NCBI GenBank assembly: GCA_014905825.1
Contig: JACGCN010000048.1
Location: 248,001-312,000, forward strand
DNA length: 64,000 nt
Origin: Lyophyllum atratum
Taxonomy: Eukaryota; Basidiomycota; Agaricomycetes; Agaricales; Lyophyllaceae
Reading direction: 5' to 3'
This document shows positions 22,545 through 33,889 of this stretch, piece by piece (position 1 is the first letter of the stretch; the number at the start of each line of letters is the position of its first letter). The notes under the pieces are model-generated. The model worked only from the letters and a program-made list of their open reading frames with translations. It did no database searches and had not been told where the DNA came from. The position numbers and the translations under genes were made by a program.

Positions 22545-25500
22545 ATGGACTCGCAGATGGAAAATCCAGGAATAGGGCCAGAACTACTCGTGTCTGGTAT
22601 TGAGGGTGGCATCCCTCGCAAACTGGGGCCATCGCCGAGCGAGGCGAATGTCATGTCGCAGCTTCTTGACATGGAGAACTCGGACGATAAAACCGCGTCA
22701 AACGACGAAGAACTTCTTTCAAATACGTTGGGGTGTTCAAATCCGACTATAGAAAAGGCAGATTGGATGGAAATGGCTCCTCCTGAAGTCCAGGTACATA
22801 ACACAGTTTCTTGCTTTTGGAGATTTTAAATAAACTCACATTTCCATGAAACCTTTCCCTAGCCTGCAGAGGCAGAATCCGAATCTTTGGCGCAAAAAGA
22901 CGACATGGCAGCGTCTACTGAGACGCGGGACGAGACTGTATCCAATGGTGAACACACTAATACTGAGGACTTTCGCGTTGATATACTCCAGGTGAGACAT
23001 CATTGACATGATGCCTGCTTATGCTAAGACACATCGCAGTCACTCGCAATGTCTGCTGAGGACCTCGCCAATGCACCGGCGGCCACGCATATCTCACACC
23101 CTACGGATGAGAAGGCGCAATCCTCTCTAGGGCCCGAAGACGATTTACGCGGTCCCGACGAGGTGGCAGCCGCGCTGCAAGTCTTCTCAGACGAAAATGA
23201 CGCATCAAAAGGGCCTTTATTGCCTCCGAATTATCCACCCGTAGTCTACCCGCCGGCAGCGGAAAGGTCCCAATCGCACCCCACTCAAACTGATGACGCT
23301 ATGCTTGTTGATGGCGGTGACGATCAAAACGTGAAGTCTGCTGATTTGAGTGATGACAGGAGCACAATAGATGATGACACGATGGACGACGCGTCTTCTG
23401 AATTTTCTGCAGGCGAAGACCTAAGGGTATACATGCTTCTTTACCTTTCAATGCAAAGACATACTCATGTCATTGCATCACATGCAGGACGAACTAGAGG
23501 GTGCTTTGCATGGCGACTTCGATTTCAGGGGCAGCTATTACTACGCTGCTACAGTACCGACAGCGGTGAACCCTTGTCTCATCATCGAAGGCCTGGGATA
23601 CGTGGGGCTCCCTCTCAGCACGCGGGACGCACAAGCCATCATTGAGTGTTCTGCTCGTGCGCCTTTTGGACACGGCGAGCAGACGGTCGTGGATACCAAG
23701 GTCCGGGACACTTGGGAAATCGAATCGGCGAAAGTGAAGTTCGATAATCCAGCGTGGGCTAACTTCGTCGGGACCTACGTGGTGAAGACCGTTTGTGAAG
23801 CCCTTGGCGTTGTGCCTTCAACCACCCTTTCCCCAAGATGCGAGCTGTATAAGCTCCTTCTGTACGAGCCAGGGTCCCAGTAAGCATTTATCCCATCGTC
23901 ATCATGTCTTATTCATTGCTGAACGTCATGCTAGCTTTTTACCACATCAGGAGTACATCTTCTCTCTTTGACACGCAGCATCTAGGCTTACGTTCACCTC
24001 TCATCCAGCACCGAAAAGACAGATGGCATGTTTGCCACCGTGGTTATTGTTCTGCCGACGCCATATACCGGCGGACAGGTACACGTATCTCACTCCTCGT
24101 CAAACAATGTCATCGACCTGGCGCCGAGTTCCCTCCTTTCTACCTCAGTACTCGCGTGGTATACCGATGTCAAACATGAAGGCAAGCCCTTGACGTCTGG
24201 GTACCGCCTGGCCCTCTCGTATAACCTGATAAACGGTGTACCGGGTGTACCTCGGCCTACACTCCCCGACATGAGTACAGCCGTAAATCGCCTTCGTCAC
24301 GTTCTACGCAAGTGGAGGAAGGGTGTCTATTATGAAGAAGAGATGGACGACAACATCGTGGCCTATATCCTGGAGCATAAGTACAGTGAAGCCGACCTCC
24401 AAGCGGGGTCCAAAACGCTGAAAGGAGCAGACGGGCACCGGGTCGCGAGTTTGCGGGCCGTGGCAGAAGAGCTCGGATATATGGTCTGCCTCGCTAACCT
24501 GGAATACTACGTTTCGGGGTCTGCAGATGACGACTATGGGTATAGTCATGGGAAACGTGGACGGTATGGTGATTACGGAGACTCTTCGGATAGCGATGAA
24601 GGGACACCATGCATGGGTGAAGTTAACGAAACAAGTTTAACATTGAAGTCTCTAGTGGATCTCAATGGAAATCTACTCATCGATGAACAGGAGCTCCATC
24701 TTGGGGAGGCAAATCTTATTCCGCGGGAGGCATTCGAAGACCAGGACCCGGATCATAGAGAACACGAAAAGTATATGTGGGACGTGAGTGGACTATGATT
24801 ACTGCCGAAAATCCTCGAATTTGATGCCGCTTCATAGTATCCTAACGCGGTGCAGCATTGTTAGTCGCTCTTTCTTTTTGCAAATCGCTTCTTTTCAATC
24901 AGGATTCTGCACAGATTATTACCGAACAGTGCTCGTCCTCATGCACAAACAAGATGCACCCGACATCCTATTCAAAGCCGGGGGCGTCGACTATGCTATG
25001 CAGAGGTTAAGGAAATCAATATCAGATACACCGACGCCCGATGATAAAAGGATGTGGGACCTCTTGTTGAAAGGTTTCAGCGGCTACGACCAGACGACGG
25101 CTGCTTTCATGTTGGACTGTGCTCTGAGATGGAAAGACCTCGACATGTGGAAGAACGTGATCAAGAAGAGTGGCTCCCTTATGATGACCAAGTTCGCCAG
25201 TGACCATATCATCCGAGCGTGGAGCATGTTCACTTTCCAGAACGTATGCTCAAGGTCAGCGGTGCCATCTCACTGACTGTCGTATAAAGCATTGAGTCTC
25301 CTCTCAGCTTCGAAGAGATGTTAAGTGACAAAAGGGGGTTGAATGATCGGATTAGCTTCATCCAGACGCTTCCTCAACATGCGGATCCCGAGGAATACGA
25401 GCAAATCCAAGCCTGGGCCGAGGAGCAATCCACACGTGCTTTTGCATCGCTGAGCCTTCCGACGGTCGAGGAGATTCCTGCGATCCTCACCGTCGCTCGG

Positions 25501-26760
25501 GTCAAAGGGGCCGTCTTTCTTGTTCAAGTGTGAGCCAGTTTGTACCTGTGTCTAACACGGGAGTTTGCTAATATTTAAACTAGGATACTGCCCCAACTGG
25601 CAAAAAACCAGTCAACATACCCATTTACGGTCGCCTTCGTGAAGGCTCTGCACGAACAAAAGGATAGCATACCAGAACAGCCATCCTCAATGCTTCATTC
25701 AGACACTGAAAGCCAACCCACGGGAAGGATTCATTTTGACACCCTAATGAAGCAGCTCTTGAACATCCTCGTCGCTCAGTGGGAATCTGTGGTCGCAGAA
25801 CCGAATCTAGGTTATCACGGGCCGAATCTAGGTTATTACGGGATGTATCCTCCCGGCCCGCAGCGACCTCAGGCTGTTACCCAGGAACCGAAGATCAAAC
25901 GGGTCATCGAAATCATAGACTTGTGTCTCCTCACCGGCCACGTGTCATCGTGCAACAACCTGTTTCTTCGGCTTCTGAAGGTCCAAGATTCTGCGGCAGA
26001 CAAGTTTCAAAAACTCTATACGCCTCTAGTACCCCGTTTGCGAGACCTTATGCGTGCAAAAGGAATGGCTCTGACTTCATCCCCATTTTCTGATTTCCTG
26101 CAACTCATCGTGGCGTCCTACCTCCGTGATGTCTTAGGAGCTCCTGGTCATAGCCCTAACACATACATCCGGAAGATTGGCTGCGGGTGCAAAGATTGTG
26201 CTTCTTTGGACTCCTTCCTTACAAGTACCGTGCCTCAACAGACATTCCGGCTCGTTCAGGCCCGCCGATCTCACCTGGAGAAGCGCCTGGATAATGCGCG
26301 GGATCTCGCTACATATACCACAATACGCATTGGTAGCCCCCATGGTTTGCAAGTCACAAAGCTTCCCGATGTTGTCGCTTCTCAGACATGGGTAGGCCGT
26401 GTAGCACAGGCCAAAGTGTTCTTGAGGAGCATCGGCAACGATGACGATCTCTCCCAGTTGATGGGCAACCGGTATGGCGATGTCATTAAGGCGCTGATGG
26501 GAGCACAACAATTCGCAGTCACTGTGGGCGATGCGGCGAAAATCTCAACTGTGCCAGCCACCACTTCCTCGCAAGCTACCGCAGCCCTTCCGGCCGCTGT
26601 TCATCCAGTACGCGTCCCTTTGGCTTCCTCATCCATAAATCCGGCTCCCGCTCCGGTGCCGGGCCCTTCTATGGCGGGAACGAAAAGGAAAAAGGCCCCG
26701 GGCGCCACAGCCCCCAAGGTCAATCTAGGTGTCGTCGACCTTACAGGTGACGATAGTTGA
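22545..26760 (+). CDS. 2-oxoglutarate/Fe(II) dioxygenase (prolyl-4-hydroxylase-like fold), 1242 aa
   Basis: Exons: 22545-22793, 22863-22991, 23040-23426, 23488-23879, 23935-23952, 24009-24783, 24838-24859, 24915-25254, 25290-25529, 25584-26760. The acidic, disordered N-terminal 255 residues precede a double-stranded beta-helix oxygenase core. The iron ligands are H390 and D392 (in FLPHQD) and H448; R458 (TSGYR) would bind 2-oxoglutarate. The iron motif is split: FLPHQ plus part of the D codon is an 18-nt exon. Exon 24838-24859 (22 nt) was placed because it alone joins MWD to YYRTVLVLMHK in frame. The long helical C-terminal part has no recognised domain and ends in a Ser/Thr/Ala/Pro linker plus basic KRKK. 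Such large fungal proteins have no assigned substrate. The start was chosen as the first in-frame ATG. A 21-bp tandem duplication sits at 25801-25842. Confidence 0.85.
25801..25842. repeat. 21-bp tandem duplication inside dioxygenase CDS
   Basis: Two near-identical 21-bp units encoding PNLGYHG and PNLGYYG in a loop of the C-terminal region; in-frame, so tolerated. Confidence 0.8.
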
Positions 26761-26910
26761 GGACGACTTGATCGTGCCCTCCTGCTGGTGATGTAGCATA
26801 AAGGTATGATCATCGGCGATACATCTAGAGACTGGTGGTTGCTACTTTTCTATGAAGAGGGTTAGTGGATAGCCGTCGCATTACCTTATATTTGCCAACC
26901 TTGGTCGACT

Positions 26911-27020
26911 TGGTCCTAATCATGTTCGAGTGTATATTATGTATATTATTTTTCTGTGCAATACCTGGTCCTAATCATGTTCGGGTGTATATTATGTATT
27001 TTTTATCTTTTGTGCAATAC
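26911..27020. repeat. 55-bp direct tandem duplication
   Basis: Units 26911-26965 and 26966-27020 both start TGGTCCTAATCATGTTCG and end near GTGCAATAC, differing at a few positions. It lies 3' of the dioxygenase gene in AT-rich sequence and is probably a recent slippage or duplication event. Confidence 0.8.
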
Positions 27021-27306
27021 CGTACTATAGTCGCTTGAAGACTTCGCAGTGGAACTAGGAGCAGGCTGATCCTGACAAACACCCTTCTCTCCACGGTGCT
27101 TGCATGTCTTCGACATGTGGCGCACGTGTCTCGTCCTATCGACCGAAAACCCCGAATCAGTTCCACTTTTTGTGACCTCGACGCGGATGAATGATTAGAA
27201 CCATGTATTACAGGTGTATGATATCGCTACAACGTATGTCTATGCAGGGGTGGTGATACAATAAGTGAGTGTCGTAAAAGCCTGATCCTGTCAGCGGCAG
27301 TCAAAT

Positions 27307-28425
27307 TCAATATCCATAATCGTAATCTCCTGAACTGGACGAAGAGTCCGAGGTCTGTGTCGCCGCAGGTGCAACATTCGTTGCGTTAGGCGCAGCCGTA
27401 AGAATGATCGTGGGTGCAGATCCGCTCGACGCGGGCGCAGGTGAGGAAACAGGGGTGGTGGTAATGGTGGGTGCAGCAGAGGCGGACGTGATTACGGCAG
27501 TCGACGAGGGAGGAGACTCGATTACGGTCGCACCATTCGCCATGAGGCTTGACAGGACGCTAGACGCCTCCTCTGGGGAGAGGGTACGCGTGACAGGAGC
27601 CAAGGTCGTGGGTTGATCACCGAGTGTAACGGTCACTGTTACGGTCCCAGGATCCGTGGTTGGAATGGATGATACAGACGATGTCGACGTGGTGGCTGTG
27701 AAAACAGTGGGCACGGAAGAGGAGGGGCTTGATTTGGTGGAAGTAGAGGACGTCGATATTGCGGTACCGTCTTCGCCTCCAGCGTCGGATTCGGAACATT
27801 GATCATCGTTGTCGTCGCCCTCTTCCTCGGTCGTTCCGTCATCGCAGGCATCGGCAGTGGGGTCGTCGCTGGGTACCGGAGTGGAGCCCTGGGCCCCGCC
27901 ATCTTTAGAAGCTTTCTCCTCTCCATTTCCTGGGGCGGCAGTCGAATTGCCAAAGATTCCGCCGGTTGCTCCCGTCGCTTGGATGGCAGAGAGCGCGTTC
28001 TTTTCGCTGGTGCACGTTACGAGCTGGCGCGAAGAGCATAAATAAAGAAATGAGGGTATGAAAAAGGTTTAGACTTACAGTTACTGTTTCTCGAACGGAA
28101 GGCAGTGCGAAGCATGCTTGAGTTTTGGAGCACCGGCCTTGTGCGGCATCCCATTTGCCATTTCGACAGACAGCAACACCTCCTGACATGCAGGCCTTGT
28201 CCTCATCTAGATAAGACGTTGTTAGGAATGATAGCGGTTAGTTGGTTGACACTGACCTGTGCAAGGGTCCGTTTCTTTCATCGTTTGAAAGGCAACATTC
28301 AGTTTCTGAGCATTCTGCCCATTCTTAAGCAATGTCGCGGCATCTAACGGTTGCGTCGGGGCTGCCAGAGCTAACATCGAGGTCATAGCGGCCAGAAGAA
28401 CAGTCGCAAGAGTAAAAGAGACCAT
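27307..28425 (-). CDS. Secreted CBM19-like carbohydrate-binding protein with Ser/Thr-rich tail
   Basis: Exons: 28425-28257, 28206-28079, 28023-27307; 337 aa. The N-terminus is a signal peptide (hydrophobic LATVLLAAMTSMLALAAP, cleavage likely after an Ala near 20-22). Residues about 30-125 show the cysteine spacing of fungal CBM19 chitin-binding modules: AQKLNVAFQTM, DPC, KACMSGGVAVCRNGKW, RCSKTQACFALP, VTVTLVTC and an ATGATGG end. A segment rich in Asp/Glu follows, then a long Ser/Thr/Ala/Pro-rich, probably O-glycosylated region, finishing SSSSSGDYDYGY. There is no obvious GPI signal. It presumably acts at the cell wall or on extracellular chitin; no catalytic domain is present. The 545 bases upstream to the dioxygenase gene hold a 55-bp tandem repeat and no gene. 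Confidence 0.83.
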
Positions 28426-28783
28426 GGTAAAGGCGAGAGCGTCAGGCCTTGGAAATGAATGGAATAGTCGTGAGTGGGCTGTCTAAGTCAAGGAAGACGT
28501 CTAGGGAGCGCCTGGCTCAAGGAAAGGAGGAAAGAGAAAGATAGGAAAGCTGCAGGGCCGTAACGATAGCATTCTTGAGACTCTTTGTATTTCAATGGGC
28601 AGAGGACAAAAGCAAGTTAAAAGTCCATTGTCTTTCGGTGCTGCCTAAAATGGCATGCATTGTCCCGGCCGGCCCGACACCGGTTCGTGGGAACGGACAC
28701 GGGCACAGCCGAAGTCACTCTCCCATACCGACAGATCTGCTGGTCGCCGTCCAACACATCGCCTCTCGACCCAACCCTACAAA
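28426..28783. other. Divergent promoter region of CBM19 gene and RPS26
   Basis: About 360 bases between divergent starts. It includes a pyrimidine-rich tract just before the RPS26 ATG, as usual for ribosomal-protein genes. No gene seen. Confidence 0.5.
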
Positions 28784-29430
28784 ATGGTGAGCCCATTCTC
28801 CGTCGTCAATGCACGCACGTCCCAGAATGCTCCGTTCTGCTGCTGAAATACCGCGATTCCTGGCAAAATTGGGATGGATGTGCATCTTGGCTTCTGGATG
28901 ACGGTCACACACGACTTACACTCAATCGCTTTTTCCTCAGACCAAGAAAAGAAGAAATGGCGGCCGCAACAAGAAGGGACGTGGCCACGTCCCCTTCATG
29001 CGTTGCTCTAACTGCTCGCGTTGTGTGCCCAAGGATAAGGCCATCAAGCGTTTCACAGTGAGGAACATGGTCGAGAGTGCAGCGGTTAGGGATATCAGCG
29101 AGGCGTCGGTCTACCCTGGTACGTCCCTTCATCTATCTGAAGTCCACTTTTTTCTAAAGCAGGTTGCAGAGTATGTTATCCCCAAATTGTACATCAAAAT
29201 CTGCTACTGCGTGTCCTGCGCGATCCACTCGCATGGTACGTGTTTTGCTCCCTATCTCCTGTCATGACTAAATTATCCAATCAATAGTCGTCCGTGTCCG
29301 ATCCCGTGAGGGCCGCCGCAACCGTGCACCCCCTCCCCGTGTCCGATGGAAGGATGGCAAGAAGGTCAACCCAGCAGTCGCTGCTGCGGAAGATGCGAAG
29401 GCTGCTGCTGCTGCTGGTGGCAAGGCCTAG
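28784..29430 (+). CDS. RPS26: 40S ribosomal protein S26 (eS26)
   Basis: Exons: 28784-28786, 28941-29118, 29170-29235, 29288-29430; 129 aa. A small-subunit protein near the mRNA exit channel that contacts mRNA upstream of the start codon. The sequence begins [18 protein letters not shown], has the zinc-binding cysteine pairs CSNC and CVSC, the core [20 protein letters not shown] and the C-terminal [13 protein letters not shown]...PRVRW, ending in an Ala/Gly/Lys tail. The first coding exon is only the ATG, so translation initiation depends on removal of the 154-nt intron 1. This arrangement recurs in fungal ribosomal-protein genes. Length is slightly above the usual 115-120 because of the Ala-rich tail. 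Identification is firm. Confidence 0.96.
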
Positions 29431-30515
29431 ATACTGTGTCTGTCGATATTTTGCATTCATACACTCGCATCGCAAACATATATTGTAAATTCGCGAAAGG
29501 CTCTGCATTGCATCCATTGCTTCCCAAGCAAAACCTTACAAGGTATCGGAGAAAACGAGTCTCAAACTTATCTTGGGGCGCTGTCGATATGCCTATCAAA
29601 CTCAAACAAGAGGTGTGCTCACTGCACTCCTCTCGCTTGATGCTGGCACTTCGACAACCGCCTGCAGGGATCATGGGAAGTATGTAGCAAATTTTTATTG
29701 CAACGGACAAGAAAGAGACGACAATATGTAGCTTTCACTACTATCTAGGAATCCATCATAGCCCGAAGGCGTAGTGTTGCTAGCGAAAGCGAAGCTTTAA
29801 GGTACTCTCCGACGCGAAAAGAAAGACCCCCGCCGCGGTTGGAGACGCAGGGAAGGGGTGTGTTGAGCGTCGTGGTATCCAAGTCGATGGAAAATTGAAT
29901 TTATACCGACCGCGGAACTTGCCGGCGCCAACTCCGCGCCTCCGATGCCGCCGTTCAACGTTCGTCGTTCATTGACTCGAACTCGAATTTCGATGTGACA
30001 AAGTTCAGTGGGATTTGGGCGCACTATGAAACAGTCCGGTCAAAGTGACAGTTCGAGATTCAATTTCTCGAGAGGTTCATTGTCGTAGGTAGCAGATTGG
30101 TTTTCCACCAGTCGCTCAAAGGCATATAGCTGAGGGTAGTCTCGTCCTTCTTAACGAATCCACTCTGAATAGGGGCGGAGGGTGCTATCGAAATATGTTC
30201 CAGGACTGAAAATGGGACCTCGGACTGCTTCAAATGTCGGGGAAACCGCCTCAAGAAAGTCCTCAGTAGGTGAGGTGAGTCAGAGACTGAGAGTGAGCTG
30301 AATGTATTGAAGTTGCATTTTCAACGAGTCATAAGACCGGCCAGGTCATTAAACCGTATTGATCCTTCTATTGAAAGATATGCAAAGGATGGAAAGAAAA
30401 GTGAATTCAACGTATATTGGCGCATCGCGGTTAGGATATCAGTCCAGGAAGCATATGATACAAAACTGGCCAACAACACAACAAAATAGCAGAAGAAAAC
30501 AAAGACAACTGAGAA
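29431..30515. other. Gap with an unassigned coding-like segment (30040-30261, minus)
   Basis: Between the RPS26 3' end and the stop chosen for the VEFS-box gene. On the minus strand 30261-30151 reads as 36 sensible codons (DFLEAVSPTFEAVRGPIF, then SPGTYFDSTLRPYSEWIR) after a possible 3' splice site. A TAA follows, and then 36 more codons in the same frame (LYAFERLVENQ, NEPLEKLNLELSL) to a TGA at 30040. It could be terminal exons of the VEFS-box gene, but I could not connect the phases. The rest of the gap shows nothing. Confidence 0.4.
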
Positions 30516-33500
30516 TTACTCATACCAAGTATCCATACCCGTCAGACTCTCGTAGTGTTTGAGTATTTTAGCAACCTCGCCCCCAGTGATAAATCGATTC
30601 GCGAGGAGCATCTTTGATCAATTGGTGTCAATGGGATCTCCCACTAGAGAGGGATATGCACAGAACTTACCAGTAGCCAGTATCGCAACGCATCCCACCC
30701 AGCCGCGCGATGTATCATCCTCCAATAATAATCCACAAAAGCAACCGTGCCCTTGTAATAATCCGCAATGAACATGTTCCTGCCCAACCCAACCAATCAT
30801 TGATTAAGCTTCTGCCTCCCAAACCAAAGTAAAAACAAACAAACCGGTTCAAAACAATCCACCTAGCCCACAGTGCATGCATCACCTTGTATTCATCCTT
30901 CACATTATCGCTGTCATAGATCTCGTCCTCTCTGTCCAAGATATCCCACGCCAGCACGCCGAACTTCTCCGGTGGCAGCGTATTCAGAAGGTCGTACAAG
31001 CACGCGCCTCCTGGGCGGCACGAGTAATAAATGTCGGGGCCGCCGTATTCCGATGTCGCTGGGAGGTAGGGCGGCTGGGCAGAAGGCCCTAGAGGGTTGG
31101 TGGCCGGCGGGGGTGTGGGGAAACGATCACGCGGGGTTCTTTGGGTGGAGGCGGTGGTAGTGGTTGTGGTTGTGGTTGTGGTTGTAGTAGTGGCGGCTGT
31201 CGTAGAGCGGCTACGGGACGAGGATGACGCTGGGGTAGCGCTAGATGTTGCAGTTATCGAGCGTTCGCGGGAAGGCGAGACAAAAGGGGATGGAGATGCC
31301 CGCCTTGGTTGCAACGTGACAGGAAGCGGGAGCGGGAACGGACGGTTTCGGGGAAGGCTCTTGCGAGCGGTGGGTGTGTCACGAACTGTCCGTGGTTCTG
31401 GAGGTGACATCGTGACGAAGGGAAGGGGACTCAGAGGATCTGGCTGTGCTTCAGGGGGCGGTGTAACCTCACGCGTAGTGATATTAACGGGCATCGGGGT
31501 ATCATGTCTTGTCATATGTTTAGTTAATGAAAATATAGAATACTAAGGAAACGCACCTTTCTTGCTCTAGGGGAGGATCTGTGATCATCAAACGAAGCAG
31601 CCACACCTGTATCGCACACTCTCGTCAGTTGCTTGCCATTCGCCTTGAACTATTTTGCCGCCGCCTACCTGTGTCTTCACAAGCGACCATTGAGTATCGA
31701 TGGTGTCGTGATCCCAGCTCAGGTGACATTTCAACATCTCCCGAGTAGGGAAAGCGCCATGCAGCTCACACAAGGGGCATATCCAGTTGTCCAACTGTGT
31801 CCCGAAGGTATGTGCCTCGTGAATTTGGGACGAGTATTCATAACGAACACCAAGCTGCACCATCCCCGCACCACGTTCTGTTGGGATCCCCAATAGACGA
31901 CATCGTTGGGCAAAGCCTCGGCGGAGATTGCGTAGCATGAAGGGGAGCTGCTTCGTTTTCTGCATGCGTACAGAGGATAGAGTCAAAGCTTCAATGGCGT
32001 TCATCATATCATCGGTTGGGATAGATGATACGATGTCCTCTACGGTCGGAACATCAGGTATCCGGTTCTCGGCGGGAGGCTTCATTGCCAAGGGTGGGCC
32101 AGGGAGAATTTCGATCTCCTCCGGGCTGAAAGACCGTCGAGCAGCTGCTATGATTTCTCGGATACCCCTCTTGGTATCCTCAGCTTTCTCGGGGTCAGAT
32201 TGTAGCTCGTCGATCTCGTCTTCTTCTTCCGATGACTCCGCTGGAATGTCTTCCGATCCACTCGATTCTGAGTCGGCGGAAAGTGGTTCTGGAGGAGGCC
32301 ATTCCCGTTTGCGTGCAGCTTTTAACCCTTTGACCCCCAGTTGTCGTCTTACGCTAAGGGAGATTGTGATTAGGATTCAGTATGACACGAGATGAACGAC
32401 GTACTAGACGGCCCTTCTCTGAGGTTGAGGTTGTGGGTTATCGATCTCCATTGGATCATCATCATCATCTTTCTCGCCATACGGTCTTAGTGTCATATTC
32501 CGCCCGAGGAAACTCTTCGTTTTAGGGCGATCAGCCACGGTCGCAACATTTGACCCAGAAGGTGGACCGCTTGGACGTTGGATAGTAACCCGCCGATTCG
32601 ACGAGGCAATTGCCACACGTTTGATAAAATCGCGTTCGTCCTGTTCGGCATGCCGTTTGCTTCCTCGCGCGTTTTCTAGCTCATCGTCTGCTTCTTGCCA
32701 GAATGGAACCGACCCAGTGGATTTCGTTCCAGATGCCTCGGGCACTGAAGGAGTTATCATGGAACGCCTTTTCACGGACGACGTCTCTGCTGATAGCTGC
32801 TGTGGGGTCATTGTCTTCCGAACTAAAGACTCGTGAGATACTAAAGTCTGCTCCAGACCGAGATTGGCACGAACCGGGCGTAGCACGGTGATTACTCGAC
32901 GGAGATGGTAACGGAAAGGACGCTCTGCGATCTGCACTGGTTGGCATTTCTCCATGCTTGGATAGGCATGTTTAATTTAGTATTTTTCGTCCTGAGTTGG
33001 ATTCCGTTACCTGCGGATGATCATACCTCGAAGGCCCTCCAACGCCCATTGGATCATAAAATAAAGCGCGACGATGACCGGATGGACCAGGGACGGCATT
33101 TGTACTTGGAGGACCCATGCTTGACGTGTGTCTGCTACCCCGGCCAACAAAATTCGTTGCAGTCTGGACAGTCTTATAAACTCCGTGCGGTGGCCGAGCC
33201 TCCATGGGCGGAGGAAACTTCCCCGACATGTTTTCGGATGCCATGGTAGGCTTTCGTGCCAAAACGATGGGCTCTTCGCGATCCGCCTGTCTGCTACTCC
33301 ATCCACCTATACCACCTATACTTTTCCTTACAGTCTGGACAGTCTTATAACCTGCGTGCGGTGGCCGAGCCTCCATGGGTGGAGGAAACTTCCCCGACAT
33401 GTTTTTGGACGCCATGGTAGGCTTTCGTGCCGAAACGACGGGTTCCTCGCGATCCGCGTGTCTGCTACTCCGCATAATTTCTTTCATTGCAGTCTGGGGA

Positions 33501-33760
33501 ACTCGTTGCGGTGGCCGAGCCTCCAGGGGCGGAGGAAGCTCCCTCGACACGCTTTTGGATGCCATGGTAGACTCGCGTGCCACACCGACGGGCTCCTCGC
33601 GATCGATCGACTGATCATGCTGGGACGCGTGTCGGCTGGGAGCAGATGGTGCAGCGGCTACCCCGCGACTTTTGGAGCCCGTTGATTTCTTGCCAGATCT
33701 GTGTCGTTGAGCAGTAGCTGAAGATGAAGATGGGTCTCCCCTACCCGTATCGTCCTCCAT
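30516..33760 (-). CDS. VEFS-box protein, Suz12-like Polycomb (PRC2) subunit candidate
   Basis: Exons: 33760-33027, 32956-32405, 32353-31618, 31564-31557, 31507-30845, 30779-30671, 30611-30516; 965 aa. In PRC2, Suz12/EMF2 proteins use a C2H2 finger and a C-terminal VEFS box to hold the H3K27 methyltransferase. Here residues 619-644 form a finger (C621, C624, H639, H644; WICPLCELHGAF...HLSWDH). Residues about 875-960 match the VEFS pattern: HALWARWIVLNRNMFIADYY then FVDYYWRMIHRAAGW. The order and spacing fit the family. N-terminal residues contain three 50-residue repeats, acidic Ser/Glu runs and a poly-Thr tract. An 8-nt exon (31557-31564) was needed to keep phase between ATDES and HDTPMPV. 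The stop after GMDTWYE is provisional, because coding-like sequence continues at 30261. The start is the first ATG of the open frame. Family call is by pattern, not alignment. Confidence 0.68.
31152..31193. repeat. GT-rich triplet tract encoding poly-Thr
   Basis: Imperfect TGG/TTG/TAG triplets (ACC/ACA/ACT on the coding strand) giving about 13 consecutive Thr residues in the VEFS-box protein. Likely length-variable. Confidence 0.8.
33165..33625. repeat. Three tandem 150-170-bp repeats in exon 1 of the VEFS-box gene
   Basis: The marker GGTGGCCGAGCCTCCA recurs at about 33189, 33360 and 33510 with matching flanks. Each unit encodes REEP, PTMAS, a GKFPPP or RELPPP block and a MEARPP or LEARPP block. 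Units are imperfect, so the duplication is not recent. Confidence 0.85.
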
Positions 33761-33889
33761 GGTCCAGTCCTTCCCTGCCAGTGATGGGAAACTTCGTTCG
33801 AGTCCACCGGTGCTTATGTAAGCCAAGTCGGGCTTCGGATTCTCCCTTCCACTGCTCCCGCTCGTACCATGCTAATCTGCAAAAAATGG

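Noticed and set aside
29366..29710. Minus-strand 114-codon frame
   Set aside because: Overlaps the last RPS26 exon and shows Gln runs created by antisense Ala codons; no family pattern.
31097..31546. Plus-strand 149-codon frame with a Val run
   Set aside because: Antisense to the poly-Thr tract of the VEFS-box gene.
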